Source: Streptomyces rhizosphaerihabitans (GTDB taxonomy: Bacteria > Actinomycetota > Actinomycetes > Streptomycetales > Streptomycetaceae). From it: a stretch of 64,000 nucleotides of DNA. The stretch spans positions 186,001-250,000 of the forward strand of contig NZ_JAODTZ010000008.1 in the NCBI RefSeq assembly GCF_025399795.1, read 5' to 3'. Within the stretch, counting starts at the first letter, position 1. Every line of letters starts with the position of its first letter. This document shows positions 9,088 through 19,154 of this stretch, in pieces. The position numbers and the translations under genes were made by a program. The notes beneath the pieces were generated by a model, which worked only from the letters and a program-made list of their open reading frames with translations, was not told the origin of the DNA and did not search any database.

Positions 9088-10250
9088 GCGTGCGCAAGCG
9101 GGACGGTCTCGGCGGGCGGGCGGCGATCGTCGGCATCGGAGCCACCGAGTTCTCCAAGGACTCGGGGCGCAGTGAGCTGCGGCTCGCGGTGGAGGCCGTG
9201 CGCTCCGCGCTCGACGACGCGGGGCTGACGCCGGCGGACGTGGACGGGATGGTGACGTTCACGATGGACACCAGTCCGGAGATCACCGTCGCGCAGGCGG
9301 CCGGGATGGGGGAGCTGTCGTTCTTCTCGCGCATCCACTACGGCGGCGGGGCGGCCTGCGCGACCGTCCAGCAGGCGGCGCTCGCGGTGGCCACCGGGGT
9401 GGCCGAAGTCGTGGTCTGCTACCGGGCGTTCAACGAGCGGTCGGGCCGCAGATTCGGTTCGGGCGTGCAGCGGCGGGAGCCGTCGGCGGAGGGCGCTGCG
9501 CTCGGCTGGGCCCTGCCGTTCGGGCTGCTCACCCCGGCCTCCTGGGTGGCGATGGCTGCCCAGCGGTATCTGCACACCTACGGGCTGACACCCGAGGCGT
9601 TCGGGCACGTCGCGGTGGTGGACCGGAAGTACGCGGCGACCAACCCGGCGGCGTACTTCCACGGCAGACCGATCACGCTCGCCGAGCACGCGGCCTCGCG
9701 GTGGATCGTGGAGCCGCTGCGGCTGCTGGACTGCTGCCAGGAGACCGACGGCGGCCAGGCACTGGTGGTCACCTCCGTGGAGCGGGCCCGCGATCTGCCG
9801 CACCCCCCGGCGGTGATCACGGCCGCCGCCCAGGGCGCGGGCCGGGCGCAGGAACAGATGACCAGCTTCTACCGGGACGAGCTGACGGGGCTTCCGGAGA
9901 TGGGCGTGGTGGCCCGGCAGCTGTGGCGGACGGCGGGGACGAGCCCGGCGGAGATCGACGTGGGGATCCTGTACGACCACTTCACGCCGTTCGTGCTCAT
10001 GCAGCTGGAGGAGTTCGGCTTCTGCAAGCCGGGGGAGGCCGCGGACTTCGTCGCCGAGGAGCGGCTGCCGCTGAACACGCACGGGGGACAGCTCGGGGAG
10101 GCGTATCTGCACGGGATGAACGGAATAGCGGAGGGCGTAAGGCAGCTGCGGGGCACGTCCGTGAACCAGATACCGGGCGCCGGGCGCGTCCTGGTGACCG
10201 CGGGGACCGGGGTTCCCACGTCGGGCCTGATCCTCGGGGCCGATGGATGA
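9084..10250 (+). CDS. Thiolase-like lipid-transfer protein (Ltp2-type aldolase)
   Basis: This 388-residue protein belongs to the SCP-x/thiolase superfamily. The start overlaps the previous stop (ATGA). It shows GIGATEFSKDSGRSE at the N-terminus, a GGGAACATVQQA nucleophile-loop equivalent, and a C-terminal NTHGGQLGEAYLHGMNG segment containing the conserved His. Ltp2 works as a retro-aldolase with the DUF35 domain of ChsH2, cleaving the side chain to release propionyl-CoA and a 17-keto steroid. The gene order and partner set make this assignment strong at family level, while the substrate remains an inference. It is the last gene of the operon. Confidence 0.88.
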   Translation: MSVRKRDGLGGRAAIVGIGATEFSKDSGRSELRLAVEAVRSALDDAGLTPADVDGMVTFTMDTSPEITVAQAAGMGELSFFSRIHYGGGAACATVQQAALAVATGVAEVVVCYRAFNERSGRRFGSGVQRREPSAEGAALGWALPFGLLTPASWVAMAAQRYLHTYGLTPEAFGHVAVVDRKYAATNPAAYFHGRPITLAEHAASRWIVEPLRLLDCCQETDGGQALVVTSVERARDLPHPPAVITAAAQGAGRAQEQMTSFYRDELTGLPEMGVVARQLWRTAGTSPAEIDVGILYDHFTPFVLMQLEEFGFCKPGEAADFVAEERLPLNTHGGQLGEAYLHGMNGIAEGVRQLRGTSVNQIPGAGRVLVTAGTGVPTSGLILGADG

Positions 10251-10307
10251 GACCCTCGTCCCACCCCCGGGTGTCCCGCATGCGCCCCCGGGCGGGCTTC
10301 CCCGGGC

Positions 10308-10366
10308 GTACCGCACCCCGTACTCCCCGAAGTACCGCAGCCCGTACTTCCGGAAGTACCGCACCC
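10308..10366 (+). repeat. 24-bp tandem repeat, about 2.5 copies
   Basis: Units at 10308-10331 and 10332-10355 begin GTACCGCA and end GAA. They differ at three positions, and a third partial copy follows. Confidence 0.85.
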
Positions 10367-10453
10367 GGGCGCTTCCCCCGCATGTCGCTCCCGCGTCCCG
10401 CTCTCCCGAGTGCTCCCCCGACGGTCGTCTCTCAGGGGTGAACCCTCAGAGGA

Positions 10454-10489
10454 CGGGCCCCGCTTGTCCACCTTCAGGAGTGGGGCCCG
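10454..10489 (+). terminator. Hairpin terminator after the igr-like operon
   Basis: CGGGCCCCGC (10454-10463) pairs with GTGGGGCCCG (10480-10489), with one G-T pair and a 16-nt loop. Confidence 0.6.
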
Positions 10490-10573
10490 CCCCAGTTCTA
10501 CAACCTGAGGCGGACATGGCTTCGGGACCTGCGGCCGATCCGCCGGATGAGGGGGCGAACCTAGCGTGGAGCC

Positions 10574-11167
10574 ATGACCACACTCGTCTGCACGAGCGCC
10601 TCGGACGCCGCCACAAGGGCGACGAGGACCCGTTCGTACCCGTCGTTCTCGTCGTACGTGAAGGCGCGCCAGCCCGTGCTGCTGCGCACCGCCCGGTCAC
10701 TCACCGCGAACCCGAGCGACGCGGAGGACCTGCTGCAGACGGCGCTGACGAAGACGTACGTCGCCTGGGACCGGATCGAGGACCATCGGGCGCTGGACGG
10801 CTACGTGCGGCGCGCTCTGCTGAACACGCGGACGTCGCAGTGGCGCAAGCGCAAGGTCGACGAGTTCGCCTGCGAGGAGCTGCCGGAGCCCGAGGGGCTG
10901 CCCGCCGCCGACCCCGCCGAGCAGCAGGCACTGCACGACGCGATGTGGCGGGCGATCACGAAGCTGCCCGCGCGGCAGCGGGCGATGGTGGTGCTGCGCT
11001 ACTACGAGGATCTGAGCGAGGCTCAGACGGCTGAGGTCCTCGGGGTCTCCGTCGGCACGGTCAAGTCGGCCGTCTCCCGCGCGCTGGGCAAACTGCGCGA
11101 GGACCCCGAGCTGATCCCCGTACGCCAGGAAACGCCCCGACCGGCCGCCGAGCAGGCCGTTGGGTGA
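10574..11167 (+). CDS. ECF sigma factor, SigE-type family
   Basis: This 197-residue extracytoplasmic-function sigma factor contains region 2 with the DAEDLLQTALTKTYVAWDRI stretch, which binds core polymerase and the -10 element. Region 4 (LPARQRAMVVLRYYEDLS through VGTVKSAVSRALGKLR) is a helix-turn-helix that reads the -35 element. No anti-sigma factor gene is adjacent, and the N-terminus (about 25 residues) is Ser/Thr/Arg-rich. It follows the igr-like operon in the same direction, but a terminator lies between them. Whether it drives the acyl-CoA genes is unknown. Confidence 0.88.
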   Translation: MTTLVCTSASDAATRATRTRSYPSFSSYVKARQPVLLRTARSLTANPSDAEDLLQTALTKTYVAWDRIEDHRALDGYVRRALLNTRTSQWRKRKVDEFACEELPEPEGLPAADPAEQQALHDAMWRAITKLPARQRAMVVLRYYEDLSEAQTAEVLGVSVGTVKSAVSRALGKLREDPELIPVRQETPRPAAEQAVG

Positions 11168-11189
11168 TCGATCATTCCTGCGCCTAGTG

Positions 11190-11207
11190 ACATACCGCGC
11201 GGTATGT
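11190..11207. promoter_or_regulatory. Perfect 18-bp palindrome, candidate operator
   Basis: ACATACCGCGCGGTATGT is a perfect palindrome located 61 bp before the acyl-CoA synthetase start. The symmetry and length fit a TetR-family repressor that senses acyl-CoA. The cognate regulator is not in the immediate vicinity. Confidence 0.6.
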
Positions 11208-11267
11208 GAGCAGAATCAGCGCAACCCATTACTACCGCGTAGGCAATGTCGCCCCCGGGAGGACGCC

Positions 11268-12923
<1,656 letters not shown>

Positions 12924-12966
12924 CGCGCCTTCGACCGGCTACGGCCGGTCCCGGGGAACATCACAC

Positions 12967-13008
12967 GTGCGCCGGGCGGGGAGCCCCAGGGTTCCCCGCC
13001 CGGCGCAC
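12967..13008 (+). terminator. Strong hairpin terminator
   Basis: Perfect 16-bp arms (GTGCGCCGGGCGGGGA and its complement at 12993-13008) enclose a 10-nt loop, placed 43 bp after the synthetase stop. Confidence 0.85.
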
Positions 13009-13116
13009 GCGCGGTTCATGGACGTACAGGCGCGTGGACGGCAACGTACGGCCGGGCGGTCGCGGCCGCACGTACGACCGGCTGCGCGACGACGACCGGC
13101 CATGCGTCCGTACCTA

Positions 13117-13341
13117 AGGGCTGTCCCGTAATCCCCGGCGGGCGCACGACGACAGCTACGGCACTCCCCCAAGCTCTTCGAGCAGGGGGGACCCCCACGC
13201 CGCGTTGTCGGATCGCCCGAATACGCCCAGTATGAGGACGACCCTCCGCCTTGCGATGCTCCCCCACAGCCCGAAAGGCGTGGGAGGGGCCCCAGCATCT
13301 GACGCCGCGCGCCGATCCACCGGGGATTACGGGACAGCCCT
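13117..13341 (+). mobile_element. MITE-like element, copy 1
   Basis: A 225-bp element has terminal inverted repeats starting AGGGCTGTCCCGTAATCCCC and is flanked by TA on both sides (13115-13116 and 13342-13343), consistent with a TA target duplication. It has no coding capacity. A second copy lies at 42616-42841 in the opposite orientation, differing by only about three positions. The size, ends and TA flanks fit a non-autonomous derivative of an IS630- or IS5-like transposon. Its right edge abuts the stop codon of the neighbouring gene. Confidence 0.85.
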
Positions 13342-16300
13342 TAGTTGGTGCCGATGCGGGCCAGCAGGTCGACGATCCGGTCCTGCACCTCGGCGCTCGT
13401 GGAACGCTCGGCGAGGAACAGCACCGACTCCCCCGCGGCCAGCCGCGGCAGTTCGGCCGGGTCGACGGTGGCGGTGTAGACGACGAGCGGTGTGCGGTTC
13501 AACTGCCCGTTCGCCCGCAGCCAGTCGACGATTCCGGCGCGTCGGCGCCGTACCTGCATCAGGTCCATCACCACGAGGTTCGGCCGCATCTGCGCGGCCA
13601 GGGTGACGGCGTCCTCGTCCGTCGAGGCACGCGCGACCTGCATCCCGCGCCGCTCCAGCGTCGCCGTCAGCGCGAGCGCGATCTCCGCGTGCTCCTCGAT
13701 GAGCAGCACGCGCGGCGGGTGCTGCTCGGAGTCGCGGGGCGCGAGCGCCTTCAGGAGTACGGCGGGGTCGGCGCCGTACGCCGCCTCGCGCGTCGCCTGT
13801 CCGAGTCCGGCCGTCACCAGGACGGGCACTTCGGCGGCGACGGCGGCCTGCCGCAGTGACTGCAGCGCCGTGCGGGTGATCGGGCCGGTCAGCGGGTCGA
13901 CGAACAGCGCGGCCGGGAACGCGGCGATCTGCGCGTCGACCTCCTCGCGCGAGTTCACGATGACGGGCCGGTAGCCGCGGTCGCTCAGCGCCTGCTGGGT
14001 GGTGGCGTCGGGCGCCGGCCACACGAGCAGCCGCCGCGGGTTGTCCAGCGGCTCCGGGGGCAGTTCGTCGTCGACGGGCCGCGGCTGCGGCTGGTCGGCG
14101 ACCTCGACGGCACCGCCGGGACCGTCGAGCGGCTCGGGGCCCTCGGCGGCGTTCTCGTCCGGTGCTCCTATGGCGTACGACCGTCCGGCGCCCTCGGTGG
14201 TGCCGGGACGCCGGGGTCCGGCACCCGGCTGGCCGCCCTGCGGAAGCGAGCGCGCTGCCGTCTCCGCGCGTTCGACGACGGGCTCGGGCGGAGTACCGAG
14301 CTTGCGTCGGCGGCCCCCGCCGTTCGTCCCGTGCGGGGGAGGCGTCTGCGCCTGGACGCCGCCGCCCGGCTGGGCCGCCGCGACCTGGCGGGCGAACGGA
14401 ACGCCCTGGCCGAGCGTGCGCACGCTTATGGCACGGCCCTGCGTCGAGTTGGAGTCGGCCGGGGCGGACGCGGGCGCCGCCTCGGCGGGCAGCGGCTGGG
14501 CGGCACGCTGGACCGGGCGCTCCGGGGGGAGCGGGGCGGGGACCGGCTGGGCCGGAGCCGCCGTGCTCGCCGCCGGGAGCGCGGACTGCGCACCGGCACC
14601 GGAGGGCACCGGCCTGCCGGGGGCCGGGGTGCTCACGCCGGTGTCGGTGTTCGCGTCGGGCCAGGGCTGGGGCGCCGGAGCGGGCGCGGCACCGGCCTGC
14701 GCGGCGACGGCGGGCAGCCCGGGGGGAACCGGCTGACCGGCGCCGGCCGCGCCCGGGACCCCTTGCCCGGGAAGCCCCTGCGCCGGAACCGTCTGCCCGA
14801 GCGCGGGGACCGGCTGTCCGGGAGCGCCCTGTGCGGGGAGTGCTTGCCCGGGTTCCCCGGCCGCCGTTGCGGGCTGGCCCGGGGCGGCGATCTGACGGGC
14901 GCGTCGGCGGCCCGTCGGGGCGGAGGCGGGGTGCGGCTGCGGCGGGGTGTGATCGTCGTCGGGGCTGTGCAGCATCGCGTCATGGCGGCCGTCGGGCTGC
15001 TGGGCCAGCGCGACCTGAGCCTGTGCCGCCTGGGCGGCCTGCGCCCGAGCGGCCTGGACCTGGGCGGCCTGGGCTTGAGCGGCCTGTGCCTGGGCGGCCT
15101 GGGCCTGGGCCTCGGCCTGGACGTACTCCGGCGAGCGGTCAGCCTCCGCCGGCGGCAGCGCGAACACCGCACGGGCGCCCGTCTCCTGCGCGGCGGCACG
15201 TTCGGCCGCGGCGGCCAGCGCACGGCGGCGCCGCCCGTTCGGCCGGCCCGCTTCGTCGGTGGCACCGTCGTCCCCGTCGGGACCGTCGCCCGGCGCCGTC
15301 GCCGCCGGAGCGGCCGGCAACGCCGCGGGCAGCGCGTTCTGTTCGCCGTCCCGGCGCGCGCGTCGCCCGGAGGGCACCGGCACCCCCTGCGGAGGCACCG
15401 TCCCGCCCAGCCCGGATCCCACGGCCGCGGTTCCCGCCCCGTGCTCGCCCGCCATCACGACCGCGCCCTCGGAGACCCCGTCGGGCGCACCCTCGGACGC
15501 GGTGTCGCCGGAGCCCTCGGCGGGGCTGGGCCGGCCGCGGCGTCGCCCGGTCCCGCCGGAGCCGTCGTCGGTACCCTCGGCCGTCTGCTCCTGCGCGGGA
15601 ACGGGCAGCTCGCCCGTCGTCCGCTCCTCGGCGGCACGCCGGCGGCGACGCCCGGTGGGAGCGGTCGTACCGGACGCCTCTACGGCGTTCGGGCCGGACT
15701 CCCCCGTCTCCTCGCTGTCCAGGAAGGCGTCCACGGAGGACCTCCGGGCCCGCCGCCTGCCACCGCTCTGCTGCGCGGTCGGCTCGGTAAGGGCGACCTC
15801 GGTGGAGACCGCCGGTCCGGTGGCGAGCGGAACCGAACCCGCTCCGCCCCCGATGGGCACCTCGAGGACGTACGCGCTGCCGCTCATCCCCGGCACCTCG
15901 TGCGTCTGGAGCACACCGCCGTGCGCGCGCACGATCCCGCGCACGATCGGCTCGTGCACCGGGTCTCCCCCGGCGTAGGGCCCGCGCACCTCGATCCGGA
16001 CGACCTCGCCGCGCTGTGCCGCCGCCACGACGACCGTGTTGTCCATGTAACCGCCCGCCGACACCGGCGCGTTGCCGGTCGCGTCGACTCCGGCGACGTC
16101 CGCGATGAGGTGGGCGAGGGCGCCCGCGAGACGCTGCGGGTCGACCTCGGCCTCGATGGGCGGCGCGTGCACGGCGAACTGCACGCGTCCGGGCCCGATC
16201 AGGTCGACGGCCCCGTCGACGCCGGCCGCGACCACGGCGTCGAGCATGACGTTCGTACGGAATATCGTCTCGACGCCGGCGTCCAGCCGCTGGTAGCCGA

Positions 16301-17501
16301 GGACGTTGTCGACGAGTGTCGTGATGCGCGAGTAGCCGGCCGAGAGGTGGTGGAGCACCTGGTTGGCCTCCGGCCACAGCTGCCCCGCGTCGTCGGCGGC
16401 GAGCTTGGAGAGTTCACCGCGCAGCTGGTCGAGCGGCCCGCGCAGCGACTGGCCGAGGACGGCGAGCAGCTGCTCGTGCCGGGCGGTCAGTGCCTCGTAG
16501 CGGTCCTTCTCCCGCTCGCCGAGCGCCGCGTAGCGCTCGTCACCGGCGGCGATCTCCTCCTCGTGCCCCTCGGTCAGCTCGGTGAGCTCGGCGGTGTGCC
16601 GCTCGCGCAGCTCCTCCAGTTCGGCGGCGTGCTCCTCGCCGATCCGCTCCAGCTCCTCGGCGTGCCGGGTGGCGGCCGCGTCCTTCTCCTCGACCAGGGT
16701 GTCGTACGGCCGCCGGTCGGTGAAGGTCATGACGGCACCGACGAGCTGGTCCCCGTCCCGTACAGGAGAGGTCGTCAGGTCGACCGGCACCTGGTCCCCG
16801 GACTTCGACCACAGCACCTGCCCGCGCACCCGGTGCTTGCGCCCGGAGCGCAGGGTGTCGGCGAGCGGTGACTCCGTATAGGGGAAGGCCTCGCCGTCCG
16901 CCCGCGAGTGCAGGATCAGGGCGTGCAGGTCCTTGCCGCCGAGATCGCTGGCCCGGTATCCGAGGATCTGGGCGGCGGCGGGATTGACGAGAACGACCCG
17001 CCCCTCGGTGTCCGTCCCGACGACACCCTCGGCCGCCGCGCGCAGGATCATCTCGGTCTGGCGTTGCGAACGCGCGAGTTCGGCCTCGGTGTCGACGGTG
17101 CCCGAAAGGTCGCGTACGACGAGCATGAGCAGCTCGTCGGGGGTGGGTCCGTGATGGTCGTAGGCCTGCTGGCCGTCTTCCAGATTCGCACTGGTGACCT
17201 CGACCGGGAACTCCGTGCCGTCGGTCCGCCGCGCGATCATCCGGGTCGGCTTGGTCCGCCCGCGCTCGTCGGTGGTGTCGGGGCGCCGCATGGATCCGGG
17301 GATCAGCCGGGAGTCGAACTCGGGCAGCAGATCGAGGAGCCCGCGGCCCACCAGAGCCGTGCCCGGGGTCTCGAAGGCCTCCAGGGCGATGGTGTTGGCG
17401 TTGACGACGGTCCCGTTGGCGTTGACCAGGACCAGCGCATCGGGCAGCGCGTCCAGTATGGCTGCGAGGCGAGCAGCGCCTCGGGATGGCCTGCTGCTCA
17501 C
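13341..17501 (-). CDS. PAS-PAS-pseudokinase-receiver regulatory protein
   Basis: This very large protein (1386 residues) has two PAS domains (~10-135 and ~150-265), a charged coiled coil (~268-345) and a region aligned with a histidine-kinase DHp/ATPase core (~340-545). A long Ala/Pro/Gln/Arg-rich disordered linker (~560-1130) follows, then two receiver-like domains. The expected H-box reads LGQSLRGPL (349-357), with Gln351 replacing the phospho-accepting His, and canonical N-box and GxGL motifs are absent. The last receiver keeps the acceptor Asp (D1313, in VVMDLM) but has Glu-Glu for the acidic pair and lacks the Lys. It probably acts as a scaffold or sensor, not a kinase. The GTG start has GGGAGGAAG upstream. 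The TAA stop uses a base of the MITE. Confidence 0.82.
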   Translation of the reverse strand: MSSRPSRGAARLAAILDALPDALVLVNANGTVVNANTIALEAFETPGTALVGRGLLDLLPEFDSRLIPGSMRRPDTTDERGRTKPTRMIARRTDGTEFPVEVTSANLEDGQQAYDHHGPTPDELLMLVVRDLSGTVDTEAELARSQRQTEMILRAAAEGVVGTDTEGRVVLVNPAAAQILGYRASDLGGKDLHALILHSRADGEAFPYTESPLADTLRSGRKHRVRGQVLWSKSGDQVPVDLTTSPVRDGDQLVGAVMTFTDRRPYDTLVEEKDAAATRHAEELERIGEEHAAELEELRERHTAELTELTEGHEEEIAAGDERYAALGEREKDRYEALTARHEQLLAVLGQSLRGPLDQLRGELSKLAADDAGQLWPEANQVLHHLSAGYSRITTLVDNVLGYQRLDAGVETIFRTNVMLDAVVAAGVDGAVDLIGPGRVQFAVHAPPIEAEVDPQRLAGALAHLIADVAGVDATGNAPVSAGGYMDNTVVVAAAQRGEVVRIEVRGPYAGGDPVHEPIVRGIVRAHGGVLQTHEVPGMSGSAYVLEVPIGGGAGSVPLATGPAVSTEVALTEPTAQQSGGRRRARRSSVDAFLDSEETGESGPNAVEASGTTAPTGRRRRRAAEERTTGELPVPAQEQTAEGTDDGSGGTGRRRGRPSPAEGSGDTASEGAPDGVSEGAVVMAGEHGAGTAAVGSGLGGTVPPQGVPVPSGRRARRDGEQNALPAALPAAPAATAPGDGPDGDDGATDEAGRPNGRRRRALAAAAERAAAQETGARAVFALPPAEADRSPEYVQAEAQAQAAQAQAAQAQAAQVQAARAQAAQAAQAQVALAQQPDGRHDAMLHSPDDDHTPPQPHPASAPTGRRRARQIAAPGQPATAAGEPGQALPAQGAPGQPVPALGQTVPAQGLPGQGVPGAAGAGQPVPPGLPAVAAQAGAAPAPAPQPWPDANTDTGVSTPAPGRPVPSGAGAQSALPAASTAAPAQPVPAPLPPERPVQRAAQPLPAEAAPASAPADSNSTQGRAISVRTLGQGVPFARQVAAAQPGGGVQAQTPPPHGTNGGGRRRKLGTPPEPVVERAETAARSLPQGGQPGAGPRRPGTTEGAGRSYAIGAPDENAAEGPEPLDGPGGAVEVADQPQPRPVDDELPPEPLDNPRRLLVWPAPDATTQQALSDRGYRPVIVNSREEVDAQIAAFPAALFVDPLTGPITRTALQSLRQAAVAAEVPVLVTAGLGQATREAAYGADPAVLLKALAPRDSEQHPPRVLLIEEHAEIALALTATLERRGMQVARASTDEDAVTLAAQMRPNLVVMDLMQVRRRRAGIVDWLRANGQLNRTPLVVYTATVDPAELPRLAAGESVLFLAERSTSAEVQDRIVDLLARIGTN

Positions 17502-17751
17502 GAGACGCTTCCTCCCTGTTACCGCACCTTGCCGACCGCGGATGCCATCTTGCCAACCGGCCCGCGGCGTGTCACGCGAGGGAGTCTACGGGCAGTGGTT
17601 GCGCTCGCGATGCCGGATGAGAGGGAGGTCGCACACATATGAGACGCAGAACCGGCGTAGAACCTGTGACCACGCATTTCACCCGGCGGAACCGTGAGAG
17701 CACCGTGAGATCACCGTGACGTCGCCGTGTCCTCGCCCGGTCCGCGCTGGG

Positions 17752-17849
17752 GCCTGTCCGGTCGATCACGGTGGGGGGACCTGCGGCGCCTGGGGGATGC
17801 AGATGTGCGTGCCGCACCCCGCGTCTCCGCCGTGATCGACCGGGCAGGC
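17752..17849. repeat. 20-bp inverted repeat with 58-nt loop
   Basis: Arms 17752-17771 and 17830-17849 match at 19 of 20 positions (GCCTGTCCGGTCGATCACGG). The right arm touches the stop codon of the SSI gene, so the structure may serve as that gene's terminator. The long G-rich loop is unusual for one. Confidence 0.65.
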
Positions 17850-18442
17850 TAGGGGCGGGCGCCGGGCAGCAGCGGCATCAGGGCGTTCCAGCGAGAGATC
17901 TCGCACCCGTTCGAGCGGTCGTAGCGCGCGTCGACGGGGCGCCCCGCCCAGGTTCCCGTGACATGCGCGGTGGCCGGACCCCCGTACTCCATCGTGCAGA
18001 GGGTGTCCGGCGGCACCGGGGCAAAGGTGTCCTTGCCCCAGGTGGTCATCCGGTCCAGCCGGTCGCAGGCCTCCGCCGCGTGCGGATGGCTGCCGCCCGC
18101 GGGGTGGCACTCCAGCTCGAACGTCCCGTCCGCACCGCCGCCCACGTCGTGGACGGTCACCGTCAGCCGGTCCGCGGAGTCCGCGGAGTCCTCGGGGCGG
18201 GCCGGCGGGGGCATGAGGGCCGGCAGGGCGACGCCGTACGCGGCGGCGGACAGAGAGGACGGTCCGGCGGGGAACAGTGACGACGGTCCTGAGGGGAACG
18301 CCGCGGAGGGTCCGGCGGGAGATGCCATGGGTACGGGGAACACCCCGGGGGCCTCGGAGGGGGTGCCGGCGGTGGCGCTGGGCACGGTCGAGAGCGCGGC
18401 GGTGGCGGACACGGCGGCGGTGAGGAGCAGTCGGCGCAACAT
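17849..18442 (-). CDS. Subtilisin inhibitor-like (SSI family) secreted protein
   Basis: The 197-residue precursor has a signal peptide ending near SATAG, a ~55-residue Pro/Ser/Gly-rich spacer, and an SSI domain (~90-197). The SSI fold is marked by LTVTVHDVGG, a cysteine pair in FELECHP and EACDRL, and a second pair in TLCTMEY and SNGCEIS, positions that form the two disulfides. The reactive loop CTMEY corresponds to CPMVY of SSI, so Met is the likely P1 residue and subtilisin-like proteases the likely targets. Classical SSIs lack the low-complexity spacer. The gene is transcribed away from the tRNA cluster and ends in the large inverted repeat. Confidence 0.88.
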   Translation of the reverse strand: MLRRLLLTAAVSATAALSTVPSATAGTPSEAPGVFPVPMASPAGPSAAFPSGPSSLFPAGPSSLSAAAYGVALPALMPPPARPEDSADSADRLTVTVHDVGGGADGTFELECHPAGGSHPHAAEACDRLDRMTTWGKDTFAPVPPDTLCTMEYGGPATAHVTGTWAGRPVDARYDRSNGCEISRWNALMPLLPGARP

Positions 18443-18599
18443 GACCTGCCTAACGCGAGGCGACCCACCCGGTTGCGTGCCCGTGGGGGCTTTGCAGTGC
18501 GGCCCACCTGCCTAGTACCGTAGGGGGCGATTGGTGACACGGCGCTCGTCTGTGTCATCATCTGCACGCACCACTTGCGCTCGCGTGAGCGGTTGTGCG

Positions 18600-18690
18600 G
18601 GAGGCGTCGCCTAGTCCGGTCTATGGCGCCGCACTGCTAATGCGGTTTGGGCCTTCAAGCCCATCGAGGGTTCAAATCCCTCCGCCTCCG
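18600..18690 (+). tRNA. tRNA-Ser (anticodon GCT)
   Basis: GGAGGCG (18600-18606) pairs with CGCCTCC (18683-18689), with discriminator G. The anticodon loop CTGCTAA in a CCGCA/TGCGG stem gives GCT, reading AGC/AGU. It is class II with a long variable arm and no encoded CCA. Confidence 0.95.
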
Positions 18691-18699
18691 CGCGAAGAT

Positions 18700-18732
18700 C
18701 CGAAGCCCCGGTCCACTGGACCGGGGCTTCGG
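18700..18732 (+). terminator. Hairpin terminator after tRNA-Ser(GCT)
   Basis: A perfect 16-bp stem (CCGAAGCCCCGGTCCA and its complement) has a 1-nt formal loop. Confidence 0.8.
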
Positions 18733-18928
18733 CGTTCCGGGTGTCCGCGAGGGCGGCGGAGCGCGCTGGTGCCGAGGGTGCTCGTGAGGGCCCAGAAGCG
18801 CGTTTGCCCAGCTCACAAGGGGTGAGGCAAACGGATTTCACATGGCGGCGGCAGTCATGTAATGTTCTTCCTGTCGCCGCGAGCGGGGCAAAAGCCCGGG
18901 AAGCGAAGACAGAAGCACAACAGAACAA

Positions 18929-19001
18929 GCACTCGTAGCTTAACGGATAGAGCATCTGACTACGGATCAGAAGGTTGCAGGTTCGAATCCTGCCGAGTGC
19001 A
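18929..19001 (+). tRNA. tRNA-Arg (anticodon ACG), AICE integration site
   Basis: GCACTCG (18929-18935) pairs with CGAGTGC (18994-19000), with discriminator A. The loop CTACGGA gives anticodon ACG. The 3' part from the anticodon loop onward is duplicated at 32045-32088, showing that the integrated element restored this gene on insertion. Confidence 0.95.
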
Positions 19002-19003
19002 CA
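18960..19003 (+). other. attL core
   Basis: This 44-bp sequence begins CTACGGATCAG and ends GTGCACA. It covers the anticodon loop to the 3' end of tRNA-Arg and is identical to 32045-32088. Confidence 0.95.
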
Positions 19004-19009
19004 CAGATC

Positions 19010-19042
19010 AAAGGCCCCGCCGGTTGAACCGGCGGGGCCTTT
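19010..19042 (+). terminator. Element-borne terminator behind tRNA-Arg
   Basis: A 14-bp-plus stem (AAAGGCCCCGCCGGTT and its complement) ends in TTT. It lies inside the AICE and replaces the chromosomal terminator displaced to 32092-32125. Confidence 0.85.
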
Positions 19043-19154
19043 GACATCAGCGGGTGACATCAACGCGCCCCTGGGAATGCTCAGTGCCTGTGTCTGACTT
19101 CGAGCGCATGGGGTCGGCCCCTGAAGGGAGCAGGCCCGCCCTGGATTGGCTGGC

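Larger units (their letters stand above)
10251..10573. other. Intergenic region with repeat and terminator
   Basis: No gene is supported here. The region holds a 24-bp tandem repeat and a hairpin, both listed separately. The promoter of the ECF sigma gene should lie in its last 80 bp. Confidence 0.5.

Noticed and set aside
10243..11034. 263-residue frame overlapping the ECF sigma gene
   Set aside because: It is in another frame, begins in the intergenic repeat and has no resemblance; the sigma factor frame has full region 2 and 4 motifs.
14331..16871. 846-residue plus-strand open frame
   Set aside because: It is Gly/Arg-rich shadow of the pseudokinase gene caused by high GC at third positions; no start signal or domain.
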